From Roseovarius gahaiensis (GTDB taxonomy: Bacteria; Pseudomonadota; Alphaproteobacteria; Rhodobacterales; Rhodobacteraceae): a DNA stretch of 64,000 nt. Below, piece by piece: positions 36,255 to 47,092 of this stretch. The translations under genes were made by a program, and so were the position numbers. Every line of letters starts with the position of its first letter. Positions within the stretch are counted from its first letter, which is position 1. The DNA lies in the NCBI RefSeq assembly GCF_011601345.1, contig NZ_JAAORB010000012.1:1-64000 (forward strand). Direction: 5' to 3'. A model generated the notes under the pieces. It worked only from the letters and a program-made list of their open reading frames with translations, was not told the origin of the DNA and did not search any database.

Positions 36255-39215
36255 TTATTTCCCTTCGATGGTCAGCGCGGCTTCGACCAGCGCCTCTTGT
36301 TGTGCTTTGTGTTGAGACGCGAGGCCCGTGGCGGGCGACGCGGCGGCCGCGCGGCCAGCATAGGTGGGGCGGGTGTGCTTGGCGTTGATGCGTTGCAGAA
36401 CCCATTCGATATTCGGCTCAATAAAGAACCACGCGCCCTGATTTTTCGGCTCTTCCTGACACCAGACCATTTCGGCCTGTTTGAAGCGTTCCAGTTCCTT
36501 GACCATGGACATGGCCGGGAACGGATAAAACTGTTCGACGCGCAACAGGTAGACATCGTCGATGCCGCGCTTGTCGCGCTCTTCCAGAAGGTCGTAATAC
36601 ACCTTGCCAGAACACAGCACCACGCGCTTGATCTGATCGTCAGGTTTCAGTTGCGTGTCCGAGTTGCCGTATTGCGCATCGTCCCACAGCACCCGGTGAA
36701 AGCTTGAGCCGGTGGTGAACTCTTCGGTTTTCGAAACGGCCATCTTGTGACGCAGCAAAGATTTGGGCGTCATCATGATCAGCGGTTTGCGATAGGTGCG
36801 GTGCAGCTGGCGGCGCAGGATGTGGAAATAGTTGGCCGGTGTGGTGCAGTTGGCCACGATCCAATTGTCGCCGCCACACATCGTGAGGAAGCGTTCCAGA
36901 CGCGCCGAAGAGTGTTCGGGGCCCTGTCCTTCGTATCCATGCGGCAGCAGGCACACGAGGCCTGACATGCGCAGCCATTTGGATTCGCCCGAACTGATGA
37001 ACTGGTCGAACATGATTTGCGCGCCGTTGGCAAAGTCGCCGAACTGGGCCTCCCACAGGGTCAAGGCGTTGGGTTCGGCAAGGCTGTAGCCATATTCGAA
37101 CCCAAGAACCGCGTATTCGCTGAGCATCGAATCGATGACTTCGTAGCGGGCTTGACCCTCGCGGATGTGGTTAAGCGGAAAGTAACGCTCTTCGGTGTCT
37201 TGGTTGATAAAGGCCGAATGGCGTTGGCTGAAGGTGCCGCGGCTGCTGTCCTGACCGGAAAGGCGCACGGGGTATCCTTCCAGCTGGAGTGAGCCGAAGG
37301 CCAGCGCCTCGGCGGTGGCCCAATCAAAGCCTTCGCCGGTTTCGAACATTTTCTTCTTAGCGTCCAGCAGGCGACCAACGGTCTTGTGCAGAGGAAACCC
37401 TTCCGGGGCGGTGGTCAGGGCGCGGCCGATGTCTTCCATCGTTTCGGGCGGGATGGAGGTTTCGCCGCGCTGATAATCCTCGTCCTTGCGGTCAAGGTGC
37501 GACCACTTGCCATCCAGCCAGTCGGCCTTGTTGGGGCGGTATTCCTTGCCCGCTTCGAACTCGTCGGCCAGATACGATTGGAAGGCGGCCTTCATATCGT
37601 CAATCTCGCCTTCGGGAATCAGACCGTCTTTGACAAGCCGTTCGGTATAAAGGCTGAGTGTGGTCTTTTGCTTCTTGATCTTGTTGTACATCACCGGGTT
37701 CGTGAACATGGGCTCGTCGCCCTCGTTATGGCCGAACCGGCGGTAACAGATGATGTCGATTACCACGTCTTTTTGGAACTTCTGGCGGAATTCCGTGGCC
37801 ACCTTGGCGGCGTGAACAACCGCTTCGGGGTCGTCGCCGTTGACGTGGAAAATGGGTGCCTCGACCATCAGCGCGATGTCCGTGGGGTAGGGCGAGGAGC
37901 GCGAGAAATGCGGCGCGGTGGTAAAGCCGATCTGGTTGTTAACCACGATATGCATGGTGCCGCCGGTTTTATGGCCTTTCAGCCCCGACAGGCCAAAGCA
38001 TTCCGCCACGACGCCCTGACCGGCAAAGGCCGCATCGCCGTGCAGCAACACCGGAAGAACGCTGGTGCGTTCGTCGTCGTTAAACTGGTCCTGCTTGGCG
38101 CGGACCTTGCCCAGAACCACCGGGTTCACCGCCTCAAGGTGCGAGGGGTTCGCGGTCAGCGACAGGTGCACCTTGTTGCCGTCGAATTCCCGGTCGCTTG
38201 ACGCCCCGAGGTGGTATTTCACATCGCCCGAGCCGTCCACGTCTTCGGGTTTGAAGCTACCCCCCTGAAATTCGTTAAAGATCGCGCGGTAGGGTTTGCC
38301 CATCACGTTGGCCAGCACCGACAGGCGGCCGCGGTGCGGCATGCCGATGACGATCTCTTTGACGCCAAGGCCGCCACCACGCTTGATGATCTGCTCCATC
38401 GCGGGGATCAGGCTTTCGCCGCCATCAAGGCCAAAGCGTTTGGTGCCCATATATTTGACGTGCAGGTATTTCTCGAAGCCTTCAGCCTCGACCAGCTTGT
38501 TCAAAATGGCCTTGCGGCCTTCGCGGGTAAAGGTGATTTCCTTATCATAGCCTTCGATCCGTTCCTTCAGCCAACCGGCCTGTTCGGGATCGGAAATGTG
38601 CATGTATTGCAGGGCAAAGGTGCCGCAATAGGTGCGTTTGACGATATCAAGGATTTCCCGGATCGACGCGACCTGAAGGCCCAGAACGTTGTCGATGAAA
38701 ATCGGGCGGTCCATATCCGACTCGGTGAAGCCGTAGGATTTCGGATCAAGCTCGGGGCGGGCGCCATGATCCCGCAGGCCAAGCGGGTCCAGCTCGGCGA
38801 TCAGATGGCCACGGATGCGGTAGGCGCGGATCAGCATCAAGGCGCGCACGGAATCCAGAACGGCGCGTTTTACCGCCTCGTCGGAGACTTCGATGCCCTT
38901 TTCGGAAGCTTTCTGCTTGATCTTGTCGCCGGCCTTCTGTGTTTCCAGTTCGGCAGGCCATTCGCCGGTCAGGGCGCTGGTCAGATCGTCATTGGGCATC
39001 GGCGGCCAATCGGCGCGCGCCCAGCTTGGCCCCGCGGCCTCTTTCTTGACATCCGTTTCGCCATCCCCAAGCTCGCGGAAAAACGCCTGCCACGCCTCGT
39101 CGACCGCGTTCGGGTCGTTTGCGTAGCGCGCGTAAAGCTGTTCAAGATATTCCGCATTGTGCCCCTGCATGAAGCTGGAGGCGTGGAACTGGTCGTTGGG
39201 GGATTGGTCGGTCAT
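36255..39215 (-). CDS. sucA: 2-oxoglutarate dehydrogenase E1
   Basis: A 986-residue thiamine-diphosphate enzyme that decarboxylates 2-oxoglutarate. The N-terminal SSFMQGHNAEYLEQLYARY, the MPHRGRLSVLANVM segment, and the ThDP motif around GDAAFAGQGVVAEC and INNQIGFTT-like VNNQIGFTTAP are all typical. Length matches the family. The ATG overlaps the stop of the preceding hypothetical gene by 4 bases. Confidence 0.97.
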   Translation of the reverse strand: MTDQSPNDQFHASSFMQGHNAEYLEQLYARYANDPNAVDEAWQAFFRELGDGETDVKKEAAGPSWARADWPPMPNDDLTSALTGEWPAELETQKAGDKIKQKASEKGIEVSDEAVKRAVLDSVRALMLIRAYRIRGHLIAELDPLGLRDHGARPELDPKSYGFTESDMDRPIFIDNVLGLQVASIREILDIVKRTYCGTFALQYMHISDPEQAGWLKERIEGYDKEITFTREGRKAILNKLVEAEGFEKYLHVKYMGTKRFGLDGGESLIPAMEQIIKRGGGLGVKEIVIGMPHRGRLSVLANVMGKPYRAIFNEFQGGSFKPEDVDGSGDVKYHLGASSDREFDGNKVHLSLTANPSHLEAVNPVVLGKVRAKQDQFNDDERTSVLPVLLHGDAAFAGQGVVAECFGLSGLKGHKTGGTMHIVVNNQIGFTTAPHFSRSSPYPTDIALMVEAPIFHVNGDDPEAVVHAAKVATEFRQKFQKDVVIDIICYRRFGHNEGDEPMFTNPVMYNKIKKQKTTLSLYTERLVKDGLIPEGEIDDMKAAFQSYLADEFEAGKEYRPNKADWLDGKWSHLDRKDEDYQRGETSIPPETMEDIGRALTTAPEGFPLHKTVGRLLDAKKKMFETGEGFDWATAEALAFGSLQLEGYPVRLSGQDSSRGTFSQRHSAFINQDTEERYFPLNHIREGQARYEVIDSMLSEYAVLGFEYGYSLAEPNALTLWEAQFGDFANGAQIMFDQFISSGESKWLRMSGLVCLLPHGYEGQGPEHSSARLERFLTMCGGDNWIVANCTTPANYFHILRRQLHRTYRKPLIMMTPKSLLRHKMAVSKTEEFTTGSSFHRVLWDDAQYGNSDTQLKPDDQIKRVVLCSGKVYYDLLEERDKRGIDDVYLLRVEQFYPFPAMSMVKELERFKQAEMVWCQEEPKNQGAWFFIEPNIEWVLQRINAKHTRPTYAGRAAAASPATGLASQHKAQQEALVEAALTIEGK

Positions 39216-39973
39216 TGTGATGCCTCGCTCGGCACAGGATGAAGCCCCGTGCTCATGAGAGATGTAAGCGTGTTGTCAACTCCACGCTCGTTGAAGAATG
39301 TATGGAGTTCGGTGGCCTCCGTGAAGTCGTAGAATTCAATTGATGCATCGATTTCGGGCGACTCAGCTTCGAGCCGGAGATTGTGCCGTGTGGCCCCGAA
39401 CGAGGTTTGCTCGGTTTCATCTCGCACAACGGCCATCGCCTGCGAGGCAAGAAGCGCGCGCGCATCGCCGCTATCCAGATTTCCCGTAGCAGCCAGGCTG
39501 CATTTCATGACCAAGCTGCCATCCGGGAATGTCACGACCTCAACGTCAAGCGAGGCCGGTGGAGAAGAATGCTGAAGGGCAAAGCGAGCGGATCGGCTTT
39601 CGAGTGCTGCGCTCAATTCGGTCTGTGTCACCCGCTGGCCTGCGGCAAAGCGGAGCTTTAGCGGAGTTTTGCGTTGAGCGTCGAAGAAATCCGCGAGCGT
39701 GCCCTCGGCGGGCCTGAACTCAGTGCCGCCATACGACGCCACGGTTTCCATTGCCGAAAGGGCGCGAGCACTTTTGTCATCGGTCAAATGGACCCAACCT
39801 GACTCGTCAAGCTGCATGAACCGGGTTTCCACGGACGTGCCAGCTTCCGTGCAGGCCCGGATGGCTGTCTCGATACTTTCCGAAGTCACTGCCTTACAAG
39901 CGCCTGCAAGCAGGAAGAACGCACTTGCAGAGAGCCACCGCACGGTGGTTGCGAGGCAATGCTCTTGGCGCAT
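39212..39973 (-). CDS. Exported hypothetical protein between sucD and sucA
   Basis: A 253-residue protein. The N-terminus (residues 1-26, with SASAFFLLAGAC) is a signal peptide with an imperfect lipobox. The rest is soluble, without recognised motifs. ATG at 39973 is preferred because it starts the signal; a TTG at 40021 would lie 6 bases after the sucD stop. The stop overlaps the sucA start (ATGA), so it is in the suc operon. It has lower GC than its neighbours. Function unknown. Confidence 0.6.
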   Translation of the reverse strand: MRQEHCLATTVRWLSASAFFLLAGACKAVTSESIETAIRACTEAGTSVETRFMQLDESGWVHLTDDKSARALSAMETVASYGGTEFRPAEGTLADFFDAQRKTPLKLRFAAGQRVTQTELSAALESRSARFALQHSSPPASLDVEVVTFPDGSLVMKCSLAATGNLDSGDARALLASQAMAVVRDETEQTSFGATRHNLRLEAESPEIDASIEFYDFTEATELHTFFNERGVDNTLTSLMSTGLHPVPSEASQ

Positions 39974-40026
39974 CACCGTGCGGGGCGAATTCCTCGAAGG
40001 TATCAAGTGTCCGTATGACAACGAGC

Positions 40027-40908
40027 TTACCCAATCGCCTTGAGCACGGCTTCGCCCAAGGTGGCGGGGCTGTCGGCGACAACGATCCCGGCGGATTTCA
40101 TCGCCTCGATCTTGTCGTCGGCGCCGCCCTTGCCACCGGCGACGATGGCACCGGCGTGGCCCATGCGACGGCCCGGAGGCGCGGTGCGGCCCGCGATAAA
40201 GCCAGCGGTGGGTTTCCAGCGGCCTTTCTTGCGCTCATCGGCAAGGAATTGCGCGGCCTCTTCTTCGGCCGAACCGCCGATTTCACCAATCATGATGATC
40301 GACTCGGTCTCGTCATCGGCAAGGAACCATTCCAGAACGTCGATATGTTCGGTGCCTTTGATCGGGTCGCCGCCGATGCCGACGCAGGTGGACTGGCCAA
40401 GACCCACATCGGTGGTCTGCTTGACCGCCTCGTAGGTCAGCGTGCCCGAGCGTGAGACAACGCCGCACGACCCGCGCTTGTGAATGTGACCGGGCATGAT
40501 GCCGATCTTGCAGGCGTCGGGCGTGATGACACCGGGGCAGTTCGGCCCGATCAGCGTGGAGTTTGAGGTTTCCAGCGCGCGCTTGACGCGCATCATGTCC
40601 AGAACCGGGATACCTTCGGTGATGCAGACGATCACCTCCATCTCGGCGTCGATTGCTTCGAGGATACTGTCGGCGGCAAACGGCGGTGGCACGTAGATCA
40701 CCGAGGCGTTCGCCTGCGTTTCGTGCTTGGCCTCGTGGACCGAGTTGAACACCGGCAGATCAAGATGCGTCTGACCGCCTTTGCCGGGTGTGACCCCGCC
40801 GACCATCTTGGTGCCGTAGGCGATGGCCTGTTCGGTGTGGAATGTGCCCTGCGAGCCGGTAAGGCCCTGACAGATCACTTTGGTGTTTTCGTCGATGAGG
40901 ACTGCCAT
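40027..40908 (-). CDS. sucD: Succinyl-CoA ligase, alpha subunit
   Basis: A 293-residue subunit that binds CoA and carries the phosphohistidine. N-terminal [15 protein letters not shown] (CoA site) and the phosphohistidine motif [12 protein letters not shown] (about 246-257) are visible. GGAG lies upstream of the ATG. It pairs with sucC, 58 bases before it in the operon. Confidence 0.97.
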   Translation of the reverse strand: MAVLIDENTKVICQGLTGSQGTFHTEQAIAYGTKMVGGVTPGKGGQTHLDLPVFNSVHEAKHETQANASVIYVPPPFAADSILEAIDAEMEVIVCITEGIPVLDMMRVKRALETSNSTLIGPNCPGVITPDACKIGIMPGHIHKRGSCGVVSRSGTLTYEAVKQTTDVGLGQSTCVGIGGDPIKGTEHIDVLEWFLADDETESIIMIGEIGGSAEEEAAQFLADERKKGRWKPTAGFIAGRTAPPGRRMGHAGAIVAGGKGGADDKIEAMKSAGIVVADSPATLGEAVLKAIG

Positions 40909-40966
40909 CTTGGCGTTCTCCTTTGGAAATTCCGGGGAAGGTGCGCAGTGAATGCGCACCCTACGG

Positions 40967-42160
40967 TCAGCCTTTGACGGCCTTTACGATCTTCTCGGCG
41001 CCGTCTTTCAGGTCGTCGGCGGCGATCACGTCGAGGCCGGAATTCGAGATGATTTCCTTGCCTTTTTCGACGTTGGTGCCTTCCAGACGCACAACCAGCG
41101 GCACCTTCAGGCCCACCTCTTTGACCGCGGCAATGACGCCTTCGGCGATCACGTCGCAGCGCATGATGCCGCCAAAGATGTTGACCAGAATGCCTTTGAC
41201 CTGCGGGTCCGAGGTGATGATCTTGAACGCCTCGGTTACTTTTTCCTTGGTGGCGCCACCGCCCACGTCAAGAAAGTTGGCCGGTTCCGCGCCATACAGC
41301 TTGATGATGTCCATGGTCGCCATCGCAAGGCCCGCGCCGTTCACCATGCAGCCGATTTCACCGTCCAGAGCGATGTAGTTGAGGTCGTATTTCGACGCTT
41401 CCAGCTCTTTGGGGTCTTCTTCGGTGGTGTCGCGCAGTTCGGCGACATCGGAGTGGCGGTAGACCGCGTTGCCGTCAAAACCCATCTTGGCGTCAAGGCA
41501 TTTCAGATCGCCCTTGTCGGAAATGATCAGCGGATTAATCTCAAGCATTTCCATGTCTTTTTCAAGGAACAGCTTATAGAGAATGCCCATCAGCTTGACG
41601 CATTGTTTTACCTGCGCGCCTTCAAGGCCCAGCATGAACGCGATGCGGCGGCCATGGAACGGCTGATAGCCGGTGGCCGGATCAACCGAGAAGCTGAGGA
41701 TCTTTTCCGGGGTGCTTTCGGCGACTTCTTCGATATCCATGCCGCCTTCGGTCGAGGCAACGAACGACACGCGCGATGTCTGACGGTCGACCAGCAGGGC
41801 GAGGTAGAATTCTTTTTCGATGTCCGAGCCGTCTTCGATATAGATGCGGTTGACCTGTTTACCGGCGGGGCCGGTTTGTTTGGTCACCAGCGTTGAGCCC
41901 AGCATCCGCTTGGCTTCTTCGGCGGCTTCTTCGACTGATTTGGCCAGACGCACGCCACCGGCTTCTCCGGCGCGGGCCTCTTTAAAGCTGCCCTTGCCGC
42001 GGCCACCCGCGTGGATCTGCGCCTTGACCACCCAAAGGGGGCCGTCCATTTCGCCAGCGGCGGTTTTGGCTTCTTCGGCGCGCAGCACGACACGGCCATC
42101 CGAGACCGGGGCGCCGTAGGAGCGAAGCAGAGCTTTCGCCTGATACTCATGGATATTCAT
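40967..42160 (-). CDS. sucC: Succinyl-CoA ligase, beta subunit
   Basis: A 397-residue ATP-grasp subunit. N-terminal [36 protein letters not shown], and the C-terminal [16 protein letters not shown] plus [11 protein letters not shown] are family signatures. It is the first suc gene of the operon and is separated from mdh by 262 bases that hold the mdh terminator and paired TGTGATCACA operators. Confidence 0.97.
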   Translation of the reverse strand: MNIHEYQAKALLRSYGAPVSDGRVVLRAEEAKTAAGEMDGPLWVVKAQIHAGGRGKGSFKEARAGEAGGVRLAKSVEEAAEEAKRMLGSTLVTKQTGPAGKQVNRIYIEDGSDIEKEFYLALLVDRQTSRVSFVASTEGGMDIEEVAESTPEKILSFSVDPATGYQPFHGRRIAFMLGLEGAQVKQCVKLMGILYKLFLEKDMEMLEINPLIISDKGDLKCLDAKMGFDGNAVYRHSDVAELRDTTEEDPKELEASKYDLNYIALDGEIGCMVNGAGLAMATMDIIKLYGAEPANFLDVGGGATKEKVTEAFKIITSDPQVKGILVNIFGGIMRCDVIAEGVIAAVKEVGLKVPLVVRLEGTNVEKGKEIISNSGLDVIAADDLKDGAEKIVKAVKG

Positions 42161-42263
42161 GAAACTGTCCCGTTTTGCTACGATTGCAACCTGTGTGTCA
42201 TATTATTTGGACATGCGGGAAGAAGTTTTTACGTATTGCAGAGGATTTTGGGGATTTTCGAAC

Positions 42264-42300
42264 ATTTGTGATCACAGCTTCAAATCGTGTGATCACAAAT
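42264..42300. promoter_or_regulatory. Paired TGTGATCACA operators upstream of sucC
   Basis: Two exact TGTGATCACA palindromes (42267-42276 and 42288-42297), 21 bp centre to centre, nested in a larger perfect 13-bp inverted repeat ATTTGTGATCACA / TGTGATCACAAAT. The pair is about 104 bases upstream of the sucC start. The same arrangement lies upstream of sdhC (51491-51528). Confidence 0.7.
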
Positions 42301-42364
42301 TTAAAATATAATAAAAAGTGCATATTTTCCAGAATCATCACGGGCAGCGTCATCCCGCGACCCA

Positions 42365-42399
42365 CAAAAAAACGGCGCCACGCAAGTGACGCCGTTTTA
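42365..42399 (-). terminator. Terminator after mdh
   Basis: On the minus strand: a 13-bp stem AAAACGGCGTCAC / GTGGCGCCGTTTT (one G-T pair), TTGC loop, then a run of T. It lies 24 bases after the mdh stop, so mdh and suc are separate units. Confidence 0.9.
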
Positions 42400-42422
42400 C
42401 TAGATATCCTTGTGATGCCGGG

Positions 42423-43478
<1,056 letters not shown>

Positions 43479-43545
43479 TCATGCTGGCGCTGGATCATGA
43501 CGCGCGCTAACACTGCGTGGAAACAGGGAGTTAGGGCCAATTGCC

Positions 43546-44300
43546 ATGATTTTGCCAGACCCGGCAGTTTTTGCTGTTGCACTGCCCGCAGTGGTCTTTG
43601 CGGGGATATCAAAGGGCGGCTTCGGGTCGGGCGCGGCCTTTGCCAGCGCGTCGATTCTGGCACTGGTGATCGAGCCGGGGCAGGCCCTTGGTATCATGTT
43701 GCCGCTGCTGATGTTGATCGACGTGTCGACCCTGCGGCCTTATTGGCGGCGCTGGAACTGGCGTGACGCGCGGCGGCTTTTGCTGGGGTGTGTGCCGGGG
43801 GTTACGATGGGAGCCCTTTTATACAGCATGGCGGAACCGGATGTGTTGCGCCTGCTGATCGGCGGGATTTGTCTGGCCTTCATCGGCTGGCGGGGGCGCT
43901 GCGGGCCGGGTTGGTGCGTCCATCGGCGCAGCCGTTGCCCGGATGGGCGGGGGTTCTGGCCGGGACGGTGGCAGGCTTTACCAGCTTTGTCAGCCATGCG
44001 GGCGGGCCACCGGCCGCTGTTTATCTGCTGTCGCAGCGATTGGACAAAACCACCTTTCAGGCGACCACCGTCATCGTATTCTGGGCGCTGAACATGATGA
44101 AATTTGTGCCTTACGCCTTCTTGGGTATCTTCACCATGGAAACCTTGGTGCTGGACGTGATGTTGGCCCCCTTTGCGGTGATGGGCGCGTGGCTGGGCAT
44201 ATGGGCGCATCGCGTGGTCCCCCAAACGCTATTTTTCGCCATTACATATGTTTTGTTGGCTGTAACCGGCACCAAGTTGATCTGGGACGCTCTGACGTAA
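43546..44300 (+). pseudogene. TSUP (TauE/SafE) family exporter, interrupted by a frameshift
   Basis: The frame from 43546 reads as a TSUP transporter (GISKGGFGSGAAFASASILAL, then MLPLLMLIDVS) up to FIGWR near 43891. After the G5 run at 43892-43896 the homologous reading continues in another frame (ALRAGLVRPSAQPLPGWAGV, then SHAGGPPAAVYLLSQRLDK) to a stop at 44300. One extra G would restore a single protein of about 250 residues. TSUP proteins move sulfite, sulfonates or other anions. It may be a real pseudogene, a phase-variable tract or a sequencing error. It is divergent from mdh. Confidence 0.8.
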
Positions 44301-44417
44301 TCCGGGGCGCGTGCAGGGCATTTTCTGCGCCGCGGCGACAAAACACTTGAACTTTTTGGGCAAAAAGTGGCATTCCGGCGCAAGTTTGTTCCAGCATGAT
44401 CAGGGAGGCGCTGCCAG

Positions 44418-45281
44418 ATGGATACCGCAACACGGCCTTTTCGTTCGGTCCTTTATATACCCGGCTCCAAGGATCGGGCGTTGGACAAGGCGCGTACATT
44501 GCCCTGCGATGCCATCATTTTCGACCTTGAGGATGCAGTTTCGCCCGAGGCCAAGCCGCAGGCGCGTGAAACGCTGGCGAACGCTCTGAAACAGGGTGGC
44601 TATGGCAAACGCTCGAAAATCGTGCGGATCAACGCTTTGACCACGGAATGGGGCCTTGAGGATGCGCGGGCGCTGCGCGATGCGGGTGCGGATGCAATCT
44701 TGCTACCCAAGGTCAACACGCCATCGGATGTGGACAATCTGGCCGATATGCTGGGCCCCGACATGCCGATCTGGGTGATGATGGAAACCCCTGTCAGCGT
44801 GTTTAACGCCCGCGAAATCGCGGCCCATGCGCAGGTGGCGGGGCTGGTTGCCGGCACCAATGATTTGACCAAGGATCTGGGCTGTCGCACCCGTGCCGAT
44901 CGTCTGCCGTTGATGACCTCGTTGCAGATGATCGTCATGGCGGCCCGTGCGGCGCGTGGTGTGGTTGCAATTGACGGGGTGTATAACCGATTCCGCGATG
45001 GTGAGGGGCTGAAGGCCGAATGTGAACAGGGCCGTGACCTGGGCTTTGACGGCAAGACACTGATTCACCCGGCGCAGATTGACGTGACAAACACCGCCTT
45101 TGCGCCCACACAGTCGGAAATCGATCTGGCGCAACGTCAGATCGCAGCGTTCGAGGAAAGCCACGCGGCAGGGCAAGGCGTGGCCGTGGTCGATGGACAG
45201 ATTGTGGAAAACCTGCACATTGTTGCGGCGCAGCGCATTCTGGCCAAGGCCGAGGCAATCAAGGACATGGCAGCGGAGTAA
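44418..45281 (+). CDS. HpcH/HpaI-family CoA-ester lyase, probably (3S)-malyl-CoA thioesterase (Mcl2-like)
   Basis: A 287-residue enzyme with the CitE/malyl-CoA-lyase pattern RSVLYIPGSKDRALDKA, FDLEDAV (metal-binding Glu/Asp), WVMMETP and GTNDLTKDLG. In Rhodobacter sphaeroides the Mcl2 paralogue, about this long, hydrolyses malyl-CoA to malate and sits next to mch with NnrU-like and DUF1737 genes between; the same order is seen here. Lyase activity on malyl- or methylmalyl-CoA is the alternative. AGGGAGG precedes the ATG. Confidence 0.82.
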   Translation: MDTATRPFRSVLYIPGSKDRALDKARTLPCDAIIFDLEDAVSPEAKPQARETLANALKQGGYGKRSKIVRINALTTEWGLEDARALRDAGADAILLPKVNTPSDVDNLADMLGPDMPIWVMMETPVSVFNAREIAAHAQVAGLVAGTNDLTKDLGCRTRADRLPLMTSLQMIVMAARAARGVVAIDGVYNRFRDGEGLKAECEQGRDLGFDGKTLIHPAQIDVTNTAFAPTQSEIDLAQRQIAAFEESHAAGQGVAVVDGQIVENLHIVAAQRILAKAEAIKDMAAE

Positions 45282-45287
45282 ACGACA

Positions 45288-45833
45288 ATGGCATATCTTA
45301 TTCTGGGCCTGATCCTGTGGAGTGCAGGCCACTTCTTTAAACGTGCTGCCCCCGACATGCGTGCCGGCATGGGCAATGCGGGCAAGGGCGTTGCAGCTCT
45401 GATCATCGTGGTTGGCTTGGTGCTGATGGTGATCGGCTACCGCGGTGCTGAATTCGTCAACCTTTGGTATCCGCCAGTATGGACCGTGCATCTGAACAAC
45501 CTGCTGATGTTGGTCGCGGTCTTCGTCTACGGTATGAGCGCGACCAAGGGCCGCTTGCGCGGAAAGATGCGCCACCCGCAACTGACCGCGGTCAAGATCT
45601 GGGCCGTGGCGCACCTGATTGTGAACGGCGATTTGGCCTCGGTGGTGCTGTTCGGCGGGCTGCTGGCCTGGGCCGTGCTGGAGGTGGTTGTCATCAACCG
45701 CACGCAGGAGTGGGAGCGCCCCGCGCCTGGACCGGCCAGAAAGGACATCCTGCTGGTGGTCATCACGCTGGTCATGTTCGGCGTGATTTCTTGGATTCAC
45801 AACTGGCTGGGCGTCTGGCCGTTTCCGGGGTGA
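45288..45833 (+). CDS. NnrU-family membrane protein
   Basis: A 181-residue protein with five to six hydrophobic helices and the NnrU pattern ILGLILWSAGHFFKRAAP at the N-terminus and IVNGDLASVVLFGGLLAWA in the middle. NnrU proteins were named from denitrification clusters but no denitrification genes are near. It follows the CoA-lyase gene by 6 bases and probably belongs to that operon. Role here unknown. Confidence 0.85.
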   Translation: MAYLILGLILWSAGHFFKRAAPDMRAGMGNAGKGVAALIIVVGLVLMVIGYRGAEFVNLWYPPVWTVHLNNLLMLVAVFVYGMSATKGRLRGKMRHPQLTAVKIWAVAHLIVNGDLASVVLFGGLLAWAVLEVVVINRTQEWERPAPGPARKDILLVVITLVMFGVISWIHNWLGVWPFPG

Positions 45834-45839
45834 TCCGAA

Positions 45840-46043
45840 ATGCAACTGTATCGCTTCCTGTCTGCCGATGACACATCAGAGTTCTGTCACAAGGTGACTG
45901 ATGCGCTGAACAAAGGGTGGGCGCTGCATGGCAGCCCAACCTATGCCTTTGATCACGCCAATGGCGTCATGCGCTGCGGTCAGGCCGTGGTGAAAGAGGT
46001 GGACGGCACCTATACCCCCGATCTCAAGCTGGGAGAGCAGTAA
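45840..46043 (+). CDS. DUF1737 protein
   Basis: A 67-residue soluble protein with the DUF1737 pattern YRFLSADDTSEFCHKVTDAL followed by GWALHGSPTYAFD. Short (6-base and 2-base) gaps place it in the CoA-lyase/mch operon. Function unknown. Confidence 0.8.
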   Translation: MQLYRFLSADDTSEFCHKVTDALNKGWALHGSPTYAFDHANGVMRCGQAVVKEVDGTYTPDLKLGEQ

Positions 46044-46045
46044 TC

Positions 46046-47077
46046 ATGGCCAAGACAAATCCGGGCCGGTTTTTCGAGGATTATTCGATTGGGGACGTGA
46101 TTGCGCACGCGGTGCCGCGCACCGTGTCAGGCGGAGAGCGGGCGCTATATCATGCGCTCTATCCCGCGCGCCATGCGCTGTATTCGTCGGACGAGTTTGC
46201 ACGCGGCTGCGGCCTGCCGTCCAGCCCGCTGGATGATCTGGCGGCGTTTCACGTGGTGTTTGGCAAAACCGTGCCCGATGTATCGCTGAACGCGCTGGCC
46301 AATTTGGGCTATGCCGAGGGCCGCTGGCTCAAGCCGGTCTATCCGGGCGATACGCTGCGCTCCACCAGCAAGGTGATCGGGCTCAAGCAGAATTCAAACG
46401 GCAAATCCGGTGTCGTTTGGGTGCGCACCAAGGGCGAAAACCAGCGCGGCGAGACCGTGCTGGATTATGTGCGTTGGGTCATGGTGCGCAAACGCGATCT
46501 GGACGCTGCGGCACCCGAGACCACCATTCCTGATCTCAAGCCCGCACTGGACGCCAGCGATCTGGTGATCCCCGAGGGGCTTGATTTCACCGATTACGAT
46601 TTCACCTTGGCCGGGGAACCGCACCGTTGGGCCGATTACGAGGTGGGCGAGGTGATCGACCATGTCGATGGCGTAACCATCGAAGAGGCCGAGCATATGA
46701 TGGCGACCCGCCTTTGGCAGAACACGGCCAAGGTGCATTTCGACGCCACCCTGCGCGAAGACGGCAACCGCCTGATCTATGGGGGGCATGTGATTTCGAT
46801 GGCCCGCACCCTGAGCTTCAACGGGCTGGCCAATGCGCAGATGATCGCCGGGCTGAACGCAGGTGCACATGCGAATCCGTGCTATAGCGGTGATACGATC
46901 AAGGCTTGGTCGGAAGTTCTGGACAAGGCCGAAACGCCTGCGCCCGGTGTGGGGGCGCTACGCTTGCGGTTGGTCGCCACAAAGGGTGGCACGCCGTTCA
47001 CTCTGAAGGGCGATGACGGGAAATATCTGCCGCATGTATTGCTGGACTTGGATTACTGGGCATTGATTCCGCTTTGA
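46046..47077 (+). CDS. mch: Mesaconyl-CoA hydratase (MaoC family)
   Basis: A 343-residue double-hotdog protein. The first hotdog starts GRFFEDYSIGDVIAHAVPRT; a second, MaoC-like half (from about 195) starts HRWADYEVGEVIDHVDG. Its length and its context beside an Mcl2-like gene match Rhodobacter Mch, which interconverts mesaconyl-CoA and beta-methylmalyl-CoA in the ethylmalonyl-CoA pathway for acetate assimilation. Generic MaoC dehydratase is the fallback call. Confidence 0.85.
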   Translation: MAKTNPGRFFEDYSIGDVIAHAVPRTVSGGERALYHALYPARHALYSSDEFARGCGLPSSPLDDLAAFHVVFGKTVPDVSLNALANLGYAEGRWLKPVYPGDTLRSTSKVIGLKQNSNGKSGVVWVRTKGENQRGETVLDYVRWVMVRKRDLDAAAPETTIPDLKPALDASDLVIPEGLDFTDYDFTLAGEPHRWADYEVGEVIDHVDGVTIEEAEHMMATRLWQNTAKVHFDATLREDGNRLIYGGHVISMARTLSFNGLANAQMIAGLNAGAHANPCYSGDTIKAWSEVLDKAETPAPGVGALRLRLVATKGGTPFTLKGDDGKYLPHVLLDLDYWALIPL

Positions 47078-47092
47078 CGATAAGGACAGGCG

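Noticed and set aside
38211-39242. Long open frame antisense to sucA
   Set aside because: Shadow of a strongly conserved gene; no start signal.
42264-42300. Calling the TGTGATCACA sites CRP or FNR sites
   Set aside because: CRP half-sites need a six-base spacer (TGTGA-N6-TCACA) and FNR prefers TTGAT-N4-ATCAA. Here the halves abut, so the regulator is left unnamed.
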